A DNA stretch of 64,000 bases from Diphasiastrum complanatum. Taxonomy: Eukaryota; Streptophyta; Lycopodiopsida; Lycopodiales; Lycopodiaceae. Made by a program: the position numbers and the translations under genes. Each line of letters starts with the position of its first letter. The stretch's first letter is position 1. The DNA is taken from positions 16,956,222-17,020,221 of the forward strand of contig CM055108.1 of assembly GCA_029204225.1 (NCBI GenBank), in the 5' to 3' direction. The notes under the pieces are model-generated. The model searched no databases, was not told the origin of the DNA, and saw nothing but the letters and a program-made list of their open reading frames with translations. Below are positions 36,262 through 47,039 of the stretch, one piece after another.

Positions 36262-36274
36262 CTCCCTCTTCAAC
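36262..36274 (-). promoter_or_regulatory. E9 polypurine tract
   Basis: The minus strand reads GTTGAAGAGGGAG directly before the LTR start TGTGAAAA. It is the primer for plus-strand DNA synthesis. The gag-X stop codon lies immediately upstream. Confidence 0.8.
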
Positions 36275-39200
36275 TTAACTTGCTAGTTTTACAACACTAC
36301 TTTGTTCCAACTTAAAAATGATCTCCATCATCAGAATAGATCTCTTCTCAAGGATCCTAATATGTACAAAATAGGACACAACATAATTGATATAGATAAT
36401 AGTGTCCATATAGGATGCTTCACTATTTCTTACATCAATTTTACATAGAATCATAAAAATGGTACATGTAAAAGAACATAGAATCTCAATTAATGAATTC
36501 CTCCATGTATCCATCTCTGGTTTCTCTGTAAAATAGCAGCAAACAAGTTGTAAATGAAAGTGATCAACAAGTGTTTGCATGCCTCCTCCACATTTCACTA
36601 TACATATAGTGAATGCAACATGTATCTCCATGAATGAACTTCCATCACCACCTTGCCTTTGTAGATCTTCAATCCATGAAAGCCTTTGAGTGAATGAATG
36701 CCAAAAAGATGTGTTCCCTACTCCATTTGAATGACCAAAACCTGAACTTGAAATACTTGAAGTACCTCCACAAGATTTGCACACAACGCTTGATCCTACA
36801 ATGTCAACAAGTTGCCAATTTGCCAACACTAGAATACTAGATCTTGAACTTTGTTCAAAAGAAAACATATTGACCACTTCAATACCTTTCAAGATCTGAA
36901 TGAATTCATGTACTTGATCATACAAACCAGCAATGATAACTATTCCATCTCCAAGATCCAAAGGATGCAAAACTATGGAACTAGTTTTATTGAAATTTGA
37001 CAATTTCAACACATTGACATAACAATGTTCATACATGAGATTAGGCAAGTGAGGTAGAGTAAGAAGACACTTCCTTGCAGCTCCAAAGACCTTACTTGAA
37101 CCTTCAAGAACCTGTAAAAACAGATCCAAAATGCCTTGACCATTTGTCTCTTCTTTGATGCTTTTCACTAGCTTCGAATTGCCACTTGTCTCTTGGTGTT
37201 GATGAAGCAATCCAAGATCAACCTCTTGATCTTCCAATAAGACATCAAAGATCTTGCATATGTGAACATCTTCAGATCTGAAACTCTGAAGATACTCCCT
37301 CTCAAACACATGATTAAGATCCCACAAGATCTCATCAATGCTCAAATTTGACCCTTCACTATAGTTAGTGAAAACAATGCCACCATCATAAACCAAAAGA
37401 TAGATTCCAACATTTCCATTTAACATGAAGTAGAGTAGGTGAAGATGAGTATCAAACCTAATCAAAACAGCCCTCTTGAGTTCATAACAAACCTCAATAA
37501 GCTCACCAATGATATCTCCCTTGCCTTGAAGAAGTTGCCACTTGAGTTGCTCCATGTAGTCTTCTTCAACCAACCTTTTGCCATCTTGACCATGAATGAA
37601 CAATCCACCACAATCATAGAATGCTTTGAGTTGATGAAGAGATGTTAGATCCATGCTTTGGATCTTCCCAAGAACCACTCTTCCATTGCCCTTTCCTTCA
37701 CAAGACTCCCTCTTAATGCTAGCACCACAAAAGTTAGAAACCTCCCTCTTGATAGTTGCACCATAAGAAGTAGAAGACTCTTGAATATTAGAAGCCAAGA
37801 AAAGAATCCTTAGTACCTTCAACATAAGAGTGATTGAAGTACTCTCTCTTTTCAAACATGAACTTCTACTCAATGATTTAGGTAATGAGTCATATGATAA
37901 TGATTCTTCCTCACTATCGTTCATAAAAACATCATTCAAAGTACATCCTACTTTGAACACTTCACATACTTCTCTTCCTTTTGACTTGTGATCTCCCTCA
38001 CCAAGTCTCATGATAGAAACCTTTGATCTACTCTTTTTATGAAGAAATGTGACACCACTTGTTGCACAAATGACTTTATCACAAAAAGATGTAAAAGAAC
38101 CATTTCCTTCAAGCATGCTCAAAGCACCATCATCTTTTCCCACATGATTACATACATCAATATGAAAAGAATTAGAAGAACAACCATCTTCTTGCAAAGA
38201 ATGACACTTAGCATCTCCATCTTTTTCCATATGAACAAACAAGTCATTAGCAACAATCACTTCCAAAGAAGAATCTTCATCAACTCCATTGATGAAGTTA
38301 GCTCCTTCCTTACCTTTTCCATTTTTGCACTTGCCATCTAGCACCATTGAAGAACCAACAAGCCTTGGAAGTCCATGAGTAGAAGAGTACAAACATGATG
38401 CTAATTTAGCTCCACATGACTCCATATGACTAGTAGGTAACACTAGTGCATCTTCAAGATCCAATGGATCCAAAAAATTGACCATAGATTCACCAAAGCT
38501 TGCCAAGTTAGCACAACAATTATCATCTCCAAGAAGTACATTAGATCTCAACCTAGATCTAGCATTTTGTTTCTTATGGCATTCATTTGCAAAATGTCCT
38601 TTTATCCCACAATAAAAGCACTTGAACTTTGACTTATTGTTCTTAGTAGAAGAGGAAGAGGAAGAGTGATCATCATGATCAAAGTTACCACCTTTGGACC
38701 ATTTCCCTTTGCCTTTACCTTTGCCCTTGAATTTGCCTTTTGTGAAGAAAGCCTCTTCACCTCCACCTTGCAAGGATGCACCATCAAGCTTTGATTGCAA
38801 CCTATGTTCTTCAGCCAATAAGATTTCTTGCAAGTCAACCACACTTGGCAAGACTCTTTGAATGGCAAAACTTTTCACAAGGTTAGCATGTTCATTTAGC
38901 AAACCATTCAACATAACTTGGACTATTTCACCATCTTTTATGTTCTCATCAATGCATGCTAAATCATCACTTAGGGACTTAACTCTCAAGATAAATGCAT
39001 GAGCACTTTCACCCTCTCTTTGCCTACTAGAAAATATTTGTCTCCTTAGGGTCAATACCCTAGATGTGGACTTTGATTCAAAGAGCTTCTTTAAGGCATT
39101 CCATGCCTCACTTGCACTTTGACACTTTCCAACTTCCTTGAGAAGTTCATTTGTAACATTCATTTTAATGATATGAAGAGCCCTTTTGGCCTTCTTATCA

Positions 39201-39367
39201 AACCTTTGTTGCTCTTGAAGTGTGAGAGGTCTCTCTTCAATTTCTGCAACTATGTCCATGAGTTCATTCAACTCAAGTAAGGACTCCATCCTCACTTTCC
39301 AAGTAGAGTAGTTTGATGAACTCAACCTTTCACTAGACTCTAGCATGATCCCACCATTGGAAGCCAT
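36275..39367 (-). CDS. E9 gag fused to a ~765-residue domain of unknown function
   Basis: 1030 codons without a break. Residues 1 to about 200 are a Copia UBN2-type gag domain, close to those of E1, E6 and E10. Residues 208-226 are a Gly/Lys-rich basic stretch. Residues 250-263 form a zinc knuckle (C-F-Y-C-G-I-K-G-H-F-A-N-E-C). From about 270 to 1030 there is no protease D-S-G-A, no integrase triad and no Y-V-D-D. Residues 270-580 look flexible, Ser- and charge-rich, with repeated G-A-x-I-K-R-E words. Residues about 580-1030 look globular, with hydrophobic strands and conserved-looking blocks such as Q-S-S-R-S-S-I-L-V-L. Part of this C-terminal region resembles the unknown ORF of E6. The ORF ends 13 nt before the LTR. 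The intact frame over 3 kb in a region full of decayed genes indicates recent or continuing selection. The function of the extra region is unknown; capture of a host gene is one possibility. Confidence 0.85.
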   Translation of the reverse strand: MASNGGIMLESSERLSSSNYSTWKVRMESLLELNELMDIVAEIEERPLTLQEQQRFDKKAKRALHIIKMNVTNELLKEVGKCQSASEAWNALKKLFESKSTSRVLTLRRQIFSSRQREGESAHAFILRVKSLSDDLACIDENIKDGEIVQVMLNGLLNEHANLVKSFAIQRVLPSVVDLQEILLAEEHRLQSKLDGASLQGGGEEAFFTKGKFKGKGKGKGKWSKGGNFDHDDHSSSSSSTKNNKSKFKCFYCGIKGHFANECHKKQNARSRLRSNVLLGDDNCCANLASFGESMVNFLDPLDLEDALVLPTSHMESCGAKLASCLYSSTHGLPRLVGSSMVLDGKCKNGKGKEGANFINGVDEDSSLEVIVANDLFVHMEKDGDAKCHSLQEDGCSSNSFHIDVCNHVGKDDGALSMLEGNGSFTSFCDKVICATSGVTFLHKKSRSKVSIMRLGEGDHKSKGREVCEVFKVGCTLNDVFMNDSEEESLSYDSLPKSLSRSSCLKRESTSITLMLKVLRILFLASNIQESSTSYGATIKREVSNFCGASIKRESCEGKGNGRVVLGKIQSMDLTSLHQLKAFYDCGGLFIHGQDGKRLVEEDYMEQLKWQLLQGKGDIIGELIEVCYELKRAVLIRFDTHLHLLYFMLNGNVGIYLLVYDGGIVFTNYSEGSNLSIDEILWDLNHVFEREYLQSFRSEDVHICKIFDVLLEDQEVDLGLLHQHQETSGNSKLVKSIKEETNGQGILDLFLQVLEGSSKVFGAARKCLLTLPHLPNLMYEHCYVNVLKLSNFNKTSSIVLHPLDLGDGIVIIAGLYDQVHEFIQILKGIEVVNMFSFEQSSRSSILVLANWQLVDIVGSSVVCKSCGGTSSISSSGFGHSNGVGNTSFWHSFTQRLSWIEDLQRQGGDGSSFMEIHVAFTICIVKCGGGMQTLVDHFHLQLVCCYFTEKPEMDTWRNSLIEILCSFTCTIFMILCKIDVRNSEASYMDTIIYINYVVSYFVHIRILEKRSILMMEIIFKLEQSSVVKLAS

Positions 39368-40527
39368 GATTCTAATGTTTCTTCAACTTTTAGGTTCTGT
39401 CCTAAAGCACTTAGCACTCACTTTTCTCTCAACAAATGATAGATAAAGAGATCTATGAAGATTTAGGACCCTAAAACACTTCTATCTTGAACCTAGATGG
39501 TTTCCAAGCATAGAAAGGAAGATTGAAACACATGCAACACTTTGCACACACTAAGAATGGATTACAAAATCAAACCAACCTGAACACACTCTTGCTTAAG
39601 CTCTCAAACTTTCCATCAAGTGACCAAATCAAGTTATGGTGTGAAGAGTTACTTGCATTCTTAGAAAATACCCAAAACTAGGATGCCAAGATTACCTAGT
39701 AATGAACAAACTTGATCAACATATGATCACCACACTAAGATATTGATTCAACCTGTAAAACCACATGTAAACCACACTTCTAAAAGTTTATAAACTCCAG
39801 CAAGTGATAAATACAAGATTTAGAGGTGAATGAATGAGCACACTTAGTGAATCACAAGACTAGCTTCACTATCTTGTCAAATCTTGGTGTTTAGATGTAG
39901 ATCTAAGATCACTTCACATGAGAATGTTCCTCAACCTGTTAAGAACCTGAAAACACACTTGCATAATGGTTAACACCTTCCAGCAAATGCTCCAATCAAA
40001 TTACATAAGGAGAGTTACTTACATGCTCAACAAAGTACACCAAAATTTATGCCAAAATTGATGACAATCTTTACAATATGCTCTTCACAATGGAGCTTAC
40101 AATATGTTCACCCAAAAAAGGGGATCTTTCATCCAAATGGGAGCTTTGCTCAGCCTTTAGGAGAATTACAACTCACTCAAAAGATCATTTGTCATCCACT
40201 TAAGGAGAAGTTTCATCCACTTAAGGAGAGTGTTCATCCAAGAATGGAGATTGTCAACAATAGGATTGAAAAGAACATTGTTAGTATTGAATATGCACAA
40301 GCCTCACAATCACAAATGATTAGGTGTTATGATCTGATCCAAAATAGTTTCTTTTCAGCCTCTGATCTTCAATAGACCTGAAATATGCTTTTGATCCACA
40401 AGTTCAACTCACAAAACAAAGGTTAGTAAGATTTGATCAACAAAGCAATGCAAAATCATGCTAGAACTTGATCAAACATCCAAATATCACCAAAAATGGA
40501 ATACTTACTGTAAATAGAAGCCAACCA
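39368..40527 (-). other. E9 leader, 1.16 kb, with internal repeats
   Basis: Untranslated leader between PBS and gag. It contains a 21-bp tandem repeat (TCATCCACTTAAGGAG core, 40,193-40,250) and diverged duplicated segments around 39,590-39,830 and 39,930-40,030 (AGAGTTACTT and CCAGCAA words). A 108-codon antisense ORF (40,049-40,375) exists because of the repeat. It may hold packaging signals, but this is inferred from position only. Confidence 0.65.
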
Positions 40528-40539
40528 GCTCTGATACCA
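40528..40539 (-). promoter_or_regulatory. E9 primer binding site (tRNA-iMet)
   Basis: GCTCTGATACCA directly against the LTR end; the reverse complement, TGGTATCAGAGC, is an exact match to the plant Copia initiator-Met PBS. Confidence 0.92.
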
Positions 40540-40975
40540 TGTGAAAAATACAGATCCTAAGTGGATCTAAACTCCAAGATCATTGGCTTGAATGCTTGCA
40601 CTCCAAACTACATAAGCTAGGAATTGGCAACACATTCTATGCTACCTAGAATGCAAAGAACTTGATCAAAAAGCATTTATCACAAATGGAAACTTCCATA
40701 AACATCAAGTGCGGCCCAAAATAGCATTATACAGTCCATAATACATCAGCCTACCACTTTTGGAAAGCACCTAAGATCATACACACAAAGCTTGAACTCA
40801 ATCACTACACAATGCCAACAATGGAAGGAGAACCCAATAGAAAAATCTCTCATTAAGCAAATGAATACAATGGATCTGCTCCAACCTGTTTCTCCATGGC
40901 CTACCTGCTATATATAGCTGAGAGAGATGACTCTCTCTCCTCTCTCTAGACCCTCCTTACCTAAAATATGCCCTA
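40540..40975 (-). repeat. E9 5' LTR, truncated on the outer side
   Basis: Copy of 35,615-36,050 with two differences (at 40,714-40,716 and about 40,896). The outer 211 bp, including the CACACGTGTG box, are missing. The TATATATA core (about 40,911) is kept, about 60 bp from the break. Confidence 0.92.
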
Positions 40976-41583
40976 AGAATTCAATTCACATTACCAAGAT
41001 AGCAAGTTTTGCTTGCTCCAAGCATTGATTTCTAAGCGAGTTTTGGAGGTGATTTCATAGAGAAGGCTTTCTAGCATTCAAGGAGAGGGAAGATCAGAGT
41101 TTTGGGGACTCTTCAAGGCTGTTCTAAGGTGTAGTAGGCACCTCCTAAAGTGATTTAGGTTCAGTCCAACCATTGCTTGACTTATGCACCAAATTAGATC
41201 AATTTTTCATCAATTTTGATCATTTTTTGCTTGTGATTGGATAGTAGATTGTGTTGCATCCTCATTAAGTTCCATTTAGATCTTTTACAAGTGATTTTGG
41301 AAGTATATTAGGTTGCTGAAATTCACTCTTGATCAGATCATTTGGAAGCTTTAATGTTCTTTATAGAAAGAGGGGCAATTCTACTAGTATTGTCTACTTC
41401 AATCAAGCAAGTGCATTGTTTCTAGTATTCTATGATTTGATTTTGTTAAAGATCATTCTTAGATCTTTATAGGAAGTCTATTACTGATCTTTTCAGGTCC
41501 CTAAGAAGTGGGATAAGGTAGACCTTCAATCAAATCAATAGAAGTAACCTTCATTTGTGTCAAGTCCTTGATTAGGAGACTAG
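40976..41583 (+). other. E10 leader
   Basis: Non-coding DNA directly upstream of gag. No PBS is found here, so the PBS and LTR were removed together with the outer part of the E9 LTR. Confidence 0.6.
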
Positions 41584-43413
41584 ATGGCATCTATAAATGC
41601 ATATCTTTTGGATACTAATGAAAGGCTCAACAAAACTAACTATTCCATATGGAAAGTTAGAATGGAATCTATCATGATCATGCAAGATCTGATGGAAATT
41701 GTAAATGGTAAGGAGGGTGAACCTATTCATCCTCAAGAAAAAGCCAAATACATCAAGAGGTGCAATGTTGCACTACATTGCATAAAAATGAATGTTGCAA
41801 ATGAACTCTTAAGAGAGGTAGGAGATTGCACTTCAGCTCAAGATGCTTGGGAGACTTTGCAAAAGGTCTATGAATCCAAGAACCAAACTAGAATGTTAGC
41901 TTTGAAGAATCAAATCTATAGAAGCTATCAAAAGAAAGGAGAGAGTGCACATACTTTTGTCCTAAGAGTAAAAGAATTGAACAAAGAGCTAGCCTTTATA
42001 GGTGAACCTATCAACGATGAAGAGCTTGTTCAACTCATATTGAATGGACTAAGCTTTGAATTTGACAATTTGGTTTAGGGATATGCAATTATGGGTAAGC
42101 TACCCATACTTGAAGAACTCCAAGGCACGCTCATGGCCGAGGAATCAAGAAGGAGCCAAATGCAAGAGAGGATGGATAGGCTTTCCATCCAAGGTGGAGA
42201 TGACCAAGCTCTCTTCACCAAAGGCAAAGGCAAGTCCAAAGGCAAAGGATCAACATTCAAGAAGTCTACAAAGCTTGAGGATCAAGAAGGACCCCCAAAG
42301 GCATCTCCATCAACCACCAAAGTCAAGAAGGACAAATCAAAGGTGAAGTGCTACTATTGTAGCAAGATGGGGCATTATGCCTCGAAATGCTTCAAGAGGA
42401 AGCAAGATCAAAGCCAAGCCAACAAGAGCAAAGAGGAGGAGGAGGAGAGTTCACATGAGGACTCTCTCATGATGTCCATATTTTCTTCAACAAGCTTCAA
42501 AGGAGAAGATCCTTGGTGGATTGACTCGGGTGCTAGTTCACACATGACTAGTAAAAGGGAGTTTTTCTCTTCTCTCTTATCTTATGATGGACCTATAAAG
42601 TCTATCTATACAGCAAATGATGAAGCTTGTAAGATTGAAGGAGTTGGTAGCATTCCCCTTTGCTTAGGATCTTCCAAAAAGATCAACATAGAAGGTATTT
42701 TGTACATTCCTACAATAACAAAGAATCTACTAAGTGTTGGCCAAATGGTAGACAATGGTTTCAATGTTGACTTTGCTTCAAATGAATGTTTCATCAAGAA
42801 GAAGGGTAAGATAGTGGCTAAGGGCACTAGACTTGGCAAACTTTATAAGCTGGATGCATTTGTGGATACTAATGTTGTCATGTTGGCCGAGAAGAGCAAG
42901 ATATCTACCTTTACTTTATGGCACAAAAGACTTGGACATGTCAACTCGGGTTCCATGGAGGCTATGATCAAGGAGGAGTATGCTTTAGGCCTACCAAGGT
43001 CTATTGGGAAGGAAGACAAGGTTTGTGAAGCTTGTGCCTTATCCAAGGCACATAAGAAGGTGTTTCCTAACTCCATCACAAAGTCATCTCATCCTCTTGA
43101 ACTCATACACTCGGATGTGCACATTGTTAGCACCAAATCTAATGGAGGTTCATCCATGTTTTTAACCTTCATTGATGACTACTCAAGATATTGTTGGGTG
43201 TTCTTACTTTCCTTCAAGTCTCAAGTATTTGATACTTTTGTAAAGTTCAAGTTGTTTGTGGAAAAGCATCATAATCATAGCATCAAGATTCTTAGAAGTG
43301 ACAATGGTGGAGAATTCATCTCCAATGAGTTCAAGGCCTTTTGTGAGGAGGAAGGGATCAAGAAAGAGACTTCTTGTCCTTACACTCCTCAACAAAATGG
43401 AGTTGCGGAATAG
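41584..43413 (+). pseudogene. E10 gag, protease and integrase (5' part of gag-pol)
   Basis: One frame with a single in-frame TAG at 42,076-42,078 (codon 165, end of the gag domain). In order: UBN2-type gag (residues 1-200); basic linker with K-G-K-G-K-S-K-G-K-G; zinc knuckle C-Y-Y-C-S-K-M-G-H-Y-A-S-K-C near residue 255; protease W-W-I-D-S-G-A-S-S-H-M near 312; pre-integrase zinc domain (W-H-K-R-L-G-H ... C-E-A-C); integrase core with H-S-D-V, R-S-D-N-G-G-E-F and N-G-V-A-E. The frame is lost at about 43,405-43,411 within the triad region. Polyprotein design (gag and pol in one frame) is usual for Copia. Confidence 0.88.
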
Positions 43414-45496
43414 AACATTATGTGAATGTTCTAAGGCTTTAAGATTAGATGCTTGTTTGCCCAAATCCTTTTGGGGTGAGTCTCTTGTATGTGCAAACTA
43501 CTTGATGAATAGGGTGTCTTGCAAAGCAATTGAAGGCAAAACTCCATATGAGATGTTGTATGGAAAGAAACCCAATCTTAATCACTTGAAAGTTTTTGGG
43601 TGTATATGTTATGTGCATGTGCCATTGGAAACAAGAACCAAGGAGGATCCATCTTCCACAAGAGGGATCATGCTTGGATATGCAAGCTCAAGCAAGGGCT
43701 ACAAAGTCTATCTCCCATCCTTGAACAAATTTGTTGTTTCAAGGGATGTCATCTTTGATGAACATCATATGCATATGCTTGAAGAAGGCTCAAGTGCTCC
43801 AATAATCAAGAAGAAGATGGCCGAGGAGCAAGATCTTGGTTTTGAGGAGGAGCTCATGGAGGAGCAAGCACCAAACCCACCTATCACACCAAGGAGATCT
43901 TCAAGGGCAAAAGTGGAGCCATCAAGGCTCACATATCAAGGCAAAGGACAGCAAGTTGAGGGTATATCATCCACTTCTTATGCTTTATCTAGTTTTGAAG
44001 AACCGTCTAATGTTGAAGATGCATTGAACTCCAAAGAATGGTATAAAGCTATGTTGGATGAGTATGATGCCTTGATTGAGAATGAAACTTGGTTGCTTGT
44101 TGAGAGACCTCAAAGGAATGTAATAGGATGCAAGTGGGTCTTCAAGCTTAAGTTGAATGCAAATGGGAGTGTTAACAAACATAAAGCAAGATTAGTTGCA
44201 AAAGGTTATGCTCAAGAGAGAGGGATAGACTATGAGGAAACTTTTGCACCCGTGGCCAAGATGGTCACAATAAGACTAATCATTGCACTTGCATCACATT
44301 TTGGATGGATTCTATGTCAAATGGATGTCTCTAATGCTTTCTTGAATGGTTTTTTGGAAGAGGATATCTATATGGAGCAGCCACAAGGGTTCATCAAGCA
44401 TGGAATGGAGAACAAATCTTGGAATTCAAGACTACATTGCTATCTTATTTCACTTTCTTATGTTCAAAGTGAATATGATCCCACTCTTTACATTAAGTTT
44501 GATGATGTTGGTATTGTACTTTTACTCATTTATGTAGATGACATCATCATTAGTGGAAATAGTTTTGATGGTATTGAAAAAATCAAAATAGATCTATCCT
44601 TAGAGTTCAAGATGGTAGATCTAGGGTGTCTTCACTTCATCTTAGGCATAGAAGTACTTAGAGGGTCTGATTTTATCTTTATAAGTCAAGTAAACTATGC
44701 TCAAAGTCTTTTGAAGAAGTTTAAGATGGAAGTATGCAAAAGTGTTGACACACCAATGGAGCAAGATGTAAAAGTGCCAAATGAAGATGATGAAAGATCC
44801 TTCATGGACATCACTTTGTTTAGGCAACTTATAGGTTCCTTAATGTGGATCACTATAACTAGACCAGATCTTAGCTTTAGTGTATGTAGGTTGAGCCAAT
44901 CCATGCAAAAGCCATTGAATATCCATTGGAAAAAGGCTAAGAGGATTCTAAGATACATCTCGGGTACATTGGATTTTGGGATTCTATATAGAGGAGATGT
45001 GATTAACCTTCATGCATTTAGTGATTCAGATTTTGCAGGGGACAAGAGGGATAGGAAATCAACAAGTGCCTATTCAACTTTCATAGGAGAAGGTGTGGTT
45101 TCATGGCTTTCAAAAAAGCAAGAAACTATATCTCTATCTTCAACCGAGGCCGAGTACAAAGCTTTGACAACCACTACAAAGGAGGTACTTTGGATCAAGA
45201 GATTATTGGTGGAACTAAAGATCATGGATTCAGAGGAGGCACCAATCATCTACAATGACAATATATCAGCCCAACACCTTGCATCTAACCCAATCTTCCA
45301 TGCAAGATCTAAGCACATTGAGATATGCCATCACTTTGTGAGAGAAATGGTGCAAGCCAAGGAGATTGCTTTGGAGCATGTTCCAAGCAATGAATGTGTA
45401 GCTGATCTACTTACTAAACCACTTCAAAAGACACCTTTTATGAAGTTCAGATCATCACTTGGAGTGATTAGTAAAGCAATGATTGAACCAAGCTAG
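43406..45496 (+). pseudogene. E10 integrase tail, RT and RNase H (3' part of gag-pol)
   Basis: This continues the polyprotein in another frame, open to a normal stop at 45,494-45,496. Visible blocks are K-T-P-Y-E-M-L-Y-G-K-K-P, V-V-S-R-D-V-I-F-D-E, W-V-F-K-L-K, D-Y-E-E-T-F-A-P-V-A-K-M, catalytic Y-V-D-D-I-I near 44,535, S-L-M-W-I-T-I-T-R-P-D, and RNase H with F-S-D-S-D-F-A-G, S-S-T-E-A-E-Y and N-D-N-I-S-A-Q. Between F-I-K-H-G near 44,400 and S-W-N-S-R the usual S-L-Y-G-L-K-Q-A-P-R stretch is missing, an in-frame deletion of about 13-16 codons. Apart from the frame change and this deletion the region is clean, so inactivation is recent. Confidence 0.88.
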
Positions 45497-45510
45497 ATAG
45501 TGAGGAGGAG

Positions 45511-46192
45511 TGTTAAAAATTCACAATTCTAGCTTGACTAGTTTTGGTCATATGACTTGTAAATAGTTAGATGGTCATGATGTGGCTTGTCACACGTGCC
45601 AAATAGCATAGAATTCCATTCATAAGGATGTTCTCAAGTAGACCTAAGTGTTAGAACCTTTGGAATGAGTCCAAATTATGCTTAGATACAAGGGAGAAAA
45701 AATAGGAGCTATTTTTGGTAATTTTTGCATTGTTGAGGGATCTCCAAGATTCCAACCCTAACTTGGTAGGGATGAAAGATCCACCAAAATTAGCATTAGG
45801 GATAGGTTTAGGGCTACTCATACCTGCCCAAAACCGTGATGGATCATGTATATATAGGTGATGATATCTCACCAAAATCAATCAAGCAATTTCATGTTTT
45901 TTCTCTCATAATGGTGCAATTGCTCTCTATGTTCATAATTGTTTGAGTACTTGTGATTACTAATGATTATAGGATTGAATGTAGGTCTGGTGTACAGTAC
46001 TCAGACTGTGGGAGGCCGTACTTTCACACGTGTGAAGCCTTCTTCAAGGATTTGGGCCATTTAGTGAGGTTCAAGCATAGATTTTTGATGGATTTTGATG
46101 TTTCAACTTGTGCTAATCTTATGAAATCATAATCTATTGTTTTCCTCATCATTTCAAGTGTTTTAGGATCCTTATTTGCTGTAATTTTTACA
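45511..46192 (+). repeat. E10 3' LTR
   Basis: It follows the purine tract TGAGGAGGAG (45,501-45,510), starts TGTTAAAAATT and ends AATTTTTACA, near-perfect inverted ends. A TATATATAGG core is at about 45,850 and CACACGTGTG at 46,025-46,034. No second copy remains in the window, so age cannot be estimated from LTRs. Confidence 0.8.
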
Positions 46193-46329
46193 GTTTTTAC
46201 AATTCCAATCTCATTTAGCCTGATTCAGATTGACAATCAATCAACAAATAAATTATCCAAGCAATTACTACCAACCAAATTTAAGGAAATACTAAAGCTA
46301 CTAGACAAACCTATTGATTCGGTTCATGG

Positions 46330-47039
46330 AAGATAGTAGTGCCATTCCACTCTGGACATCAGGCTCGATGAAGCTGGCTCAGACCAGCACATGCCTACTT
46401 ATGTCACACGAAAACTCCTCATGTATTGCCTCCATCCAACCAACGACCCGATGATTTCCATCCCAACAAATGAACATGCGACCCTGCATGTCGCTCCAAC
46501 ATGTGTCATGCGAGATTGCTTGCGTGCTAACAAAAACAGTTGAAGCTAGCAAATTGGATTGGGAACATAAGTTGCATGCTGCACTGTGGGCATTCAAGAT
46601 AGCATATAAAGGAAGCACTGATCAAACACCCTTCCAATTGGTATATGGTCAGGATGTTGTAATGCTAGTAGCGTTTTTAGTTCTCTCATTAAGGATTGCC
46701 ACCACGCAACGTCTTAATGAGTCCAATCTCTACAACTACACCATGAAGCTCTACATAAACTCTGTGAAACACACTTACCAGCTGCGGACGCACTAGCAAC
46801 TGAAAAGGAAAGACGCAAGGCATGGCATGATCGTAGGTTACAAAAGAAGGATCTTTGCTCCAGTCCTGATGTATAAAACCAAGGCGATCAAGGGAAAGTT
46901 AAAATTCATAGGCGAAGGTCCTTATAGGATCAAGGAAATTCTTAATCATGGAGCCATGAATTTGGAAAAGCTAGATGGGACACCATTCAATACACCCATC
47001 AACGGTAGCCGGTTGCACAAATACTGGCCACCGCAGTAA
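46330..47039 (+). pseudogene. E11: Gypsy integrase C-terminal part
   Basis: Plus strand. The clearest piece (46,540-46,740) has D-W-E-H-K-L-H-A-A-L-W-A-F-K-I-A-Y-K and T-P-F-Q-L-V-Y-G, the end of a Gypsy integrase core of the Tat/Athila type. After frame changes, 46,800-47,039 has R-K-A-W-H-D-R-R, G-P-Y-R-I-K-E-I-L and S-R-L-H-K-Y-W-P-P, then a stop. The stretch 46,330-46,470 is more decayed. E10's LTR end (46,192) marks its left limit. Confidence 0.82.

Larger units (their letters stand above)
35615..40975 (-). mobile_element. E9: young gag-only LTR retrotransposon with a large unknown domain
   Basis: Minus strand: truncated 5' LTR (40,540-40,975), PBS (40,528-40,539), leader of about 1.16 kb, a single 1030-codon ORF (39,367-36,275), purine tract and a full 3' LTR (35,615-36,261). 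The LTRs are identical over 436 compared positions except two. No protease, integrase, RT or RNase H is present anywhere, so the element is non-autonomous in its replication. The absence is not due to decay, because the ORF is intact from the leader to the purine tract. This resembles the gag-containing terminal-repeat elements described from other plants, but the extra ~765-residue region is something I do not recognise. Confidence 0.85.
40976..46192 (+). mobile_element. E10: Copia element, nearly complete, 5' LTR missing
   Basis: Plus strand: leader (40,976-41,583), gag-protease-integrase-RT-RNase H (41,584-45,496), purine tract and 3' LTR (45,511-46,192). The 5' LTR and PBS are absent; the sequence abuts the truncated 5' LTR of E9, head-to-head. 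Only three coding lesions are evident: one stop, one frameshift and one in-frame deletion. This is the most complete autonomous-type element of the gag family shared with E9 and E6. Confidence 0.85.

Noticed and set aside
40049-40375. 108-codon ORF antisense to the E9 leader with H-P-L-K-E repeats
   Set aside because: Generated by the 21-bp tandem repeat in the leader; no similarity or start context to support it.
42056-42346. Second-frame ORF overlapping E10 gag
   Set aside because: Frame shadow of the lysine-rich gag linker.
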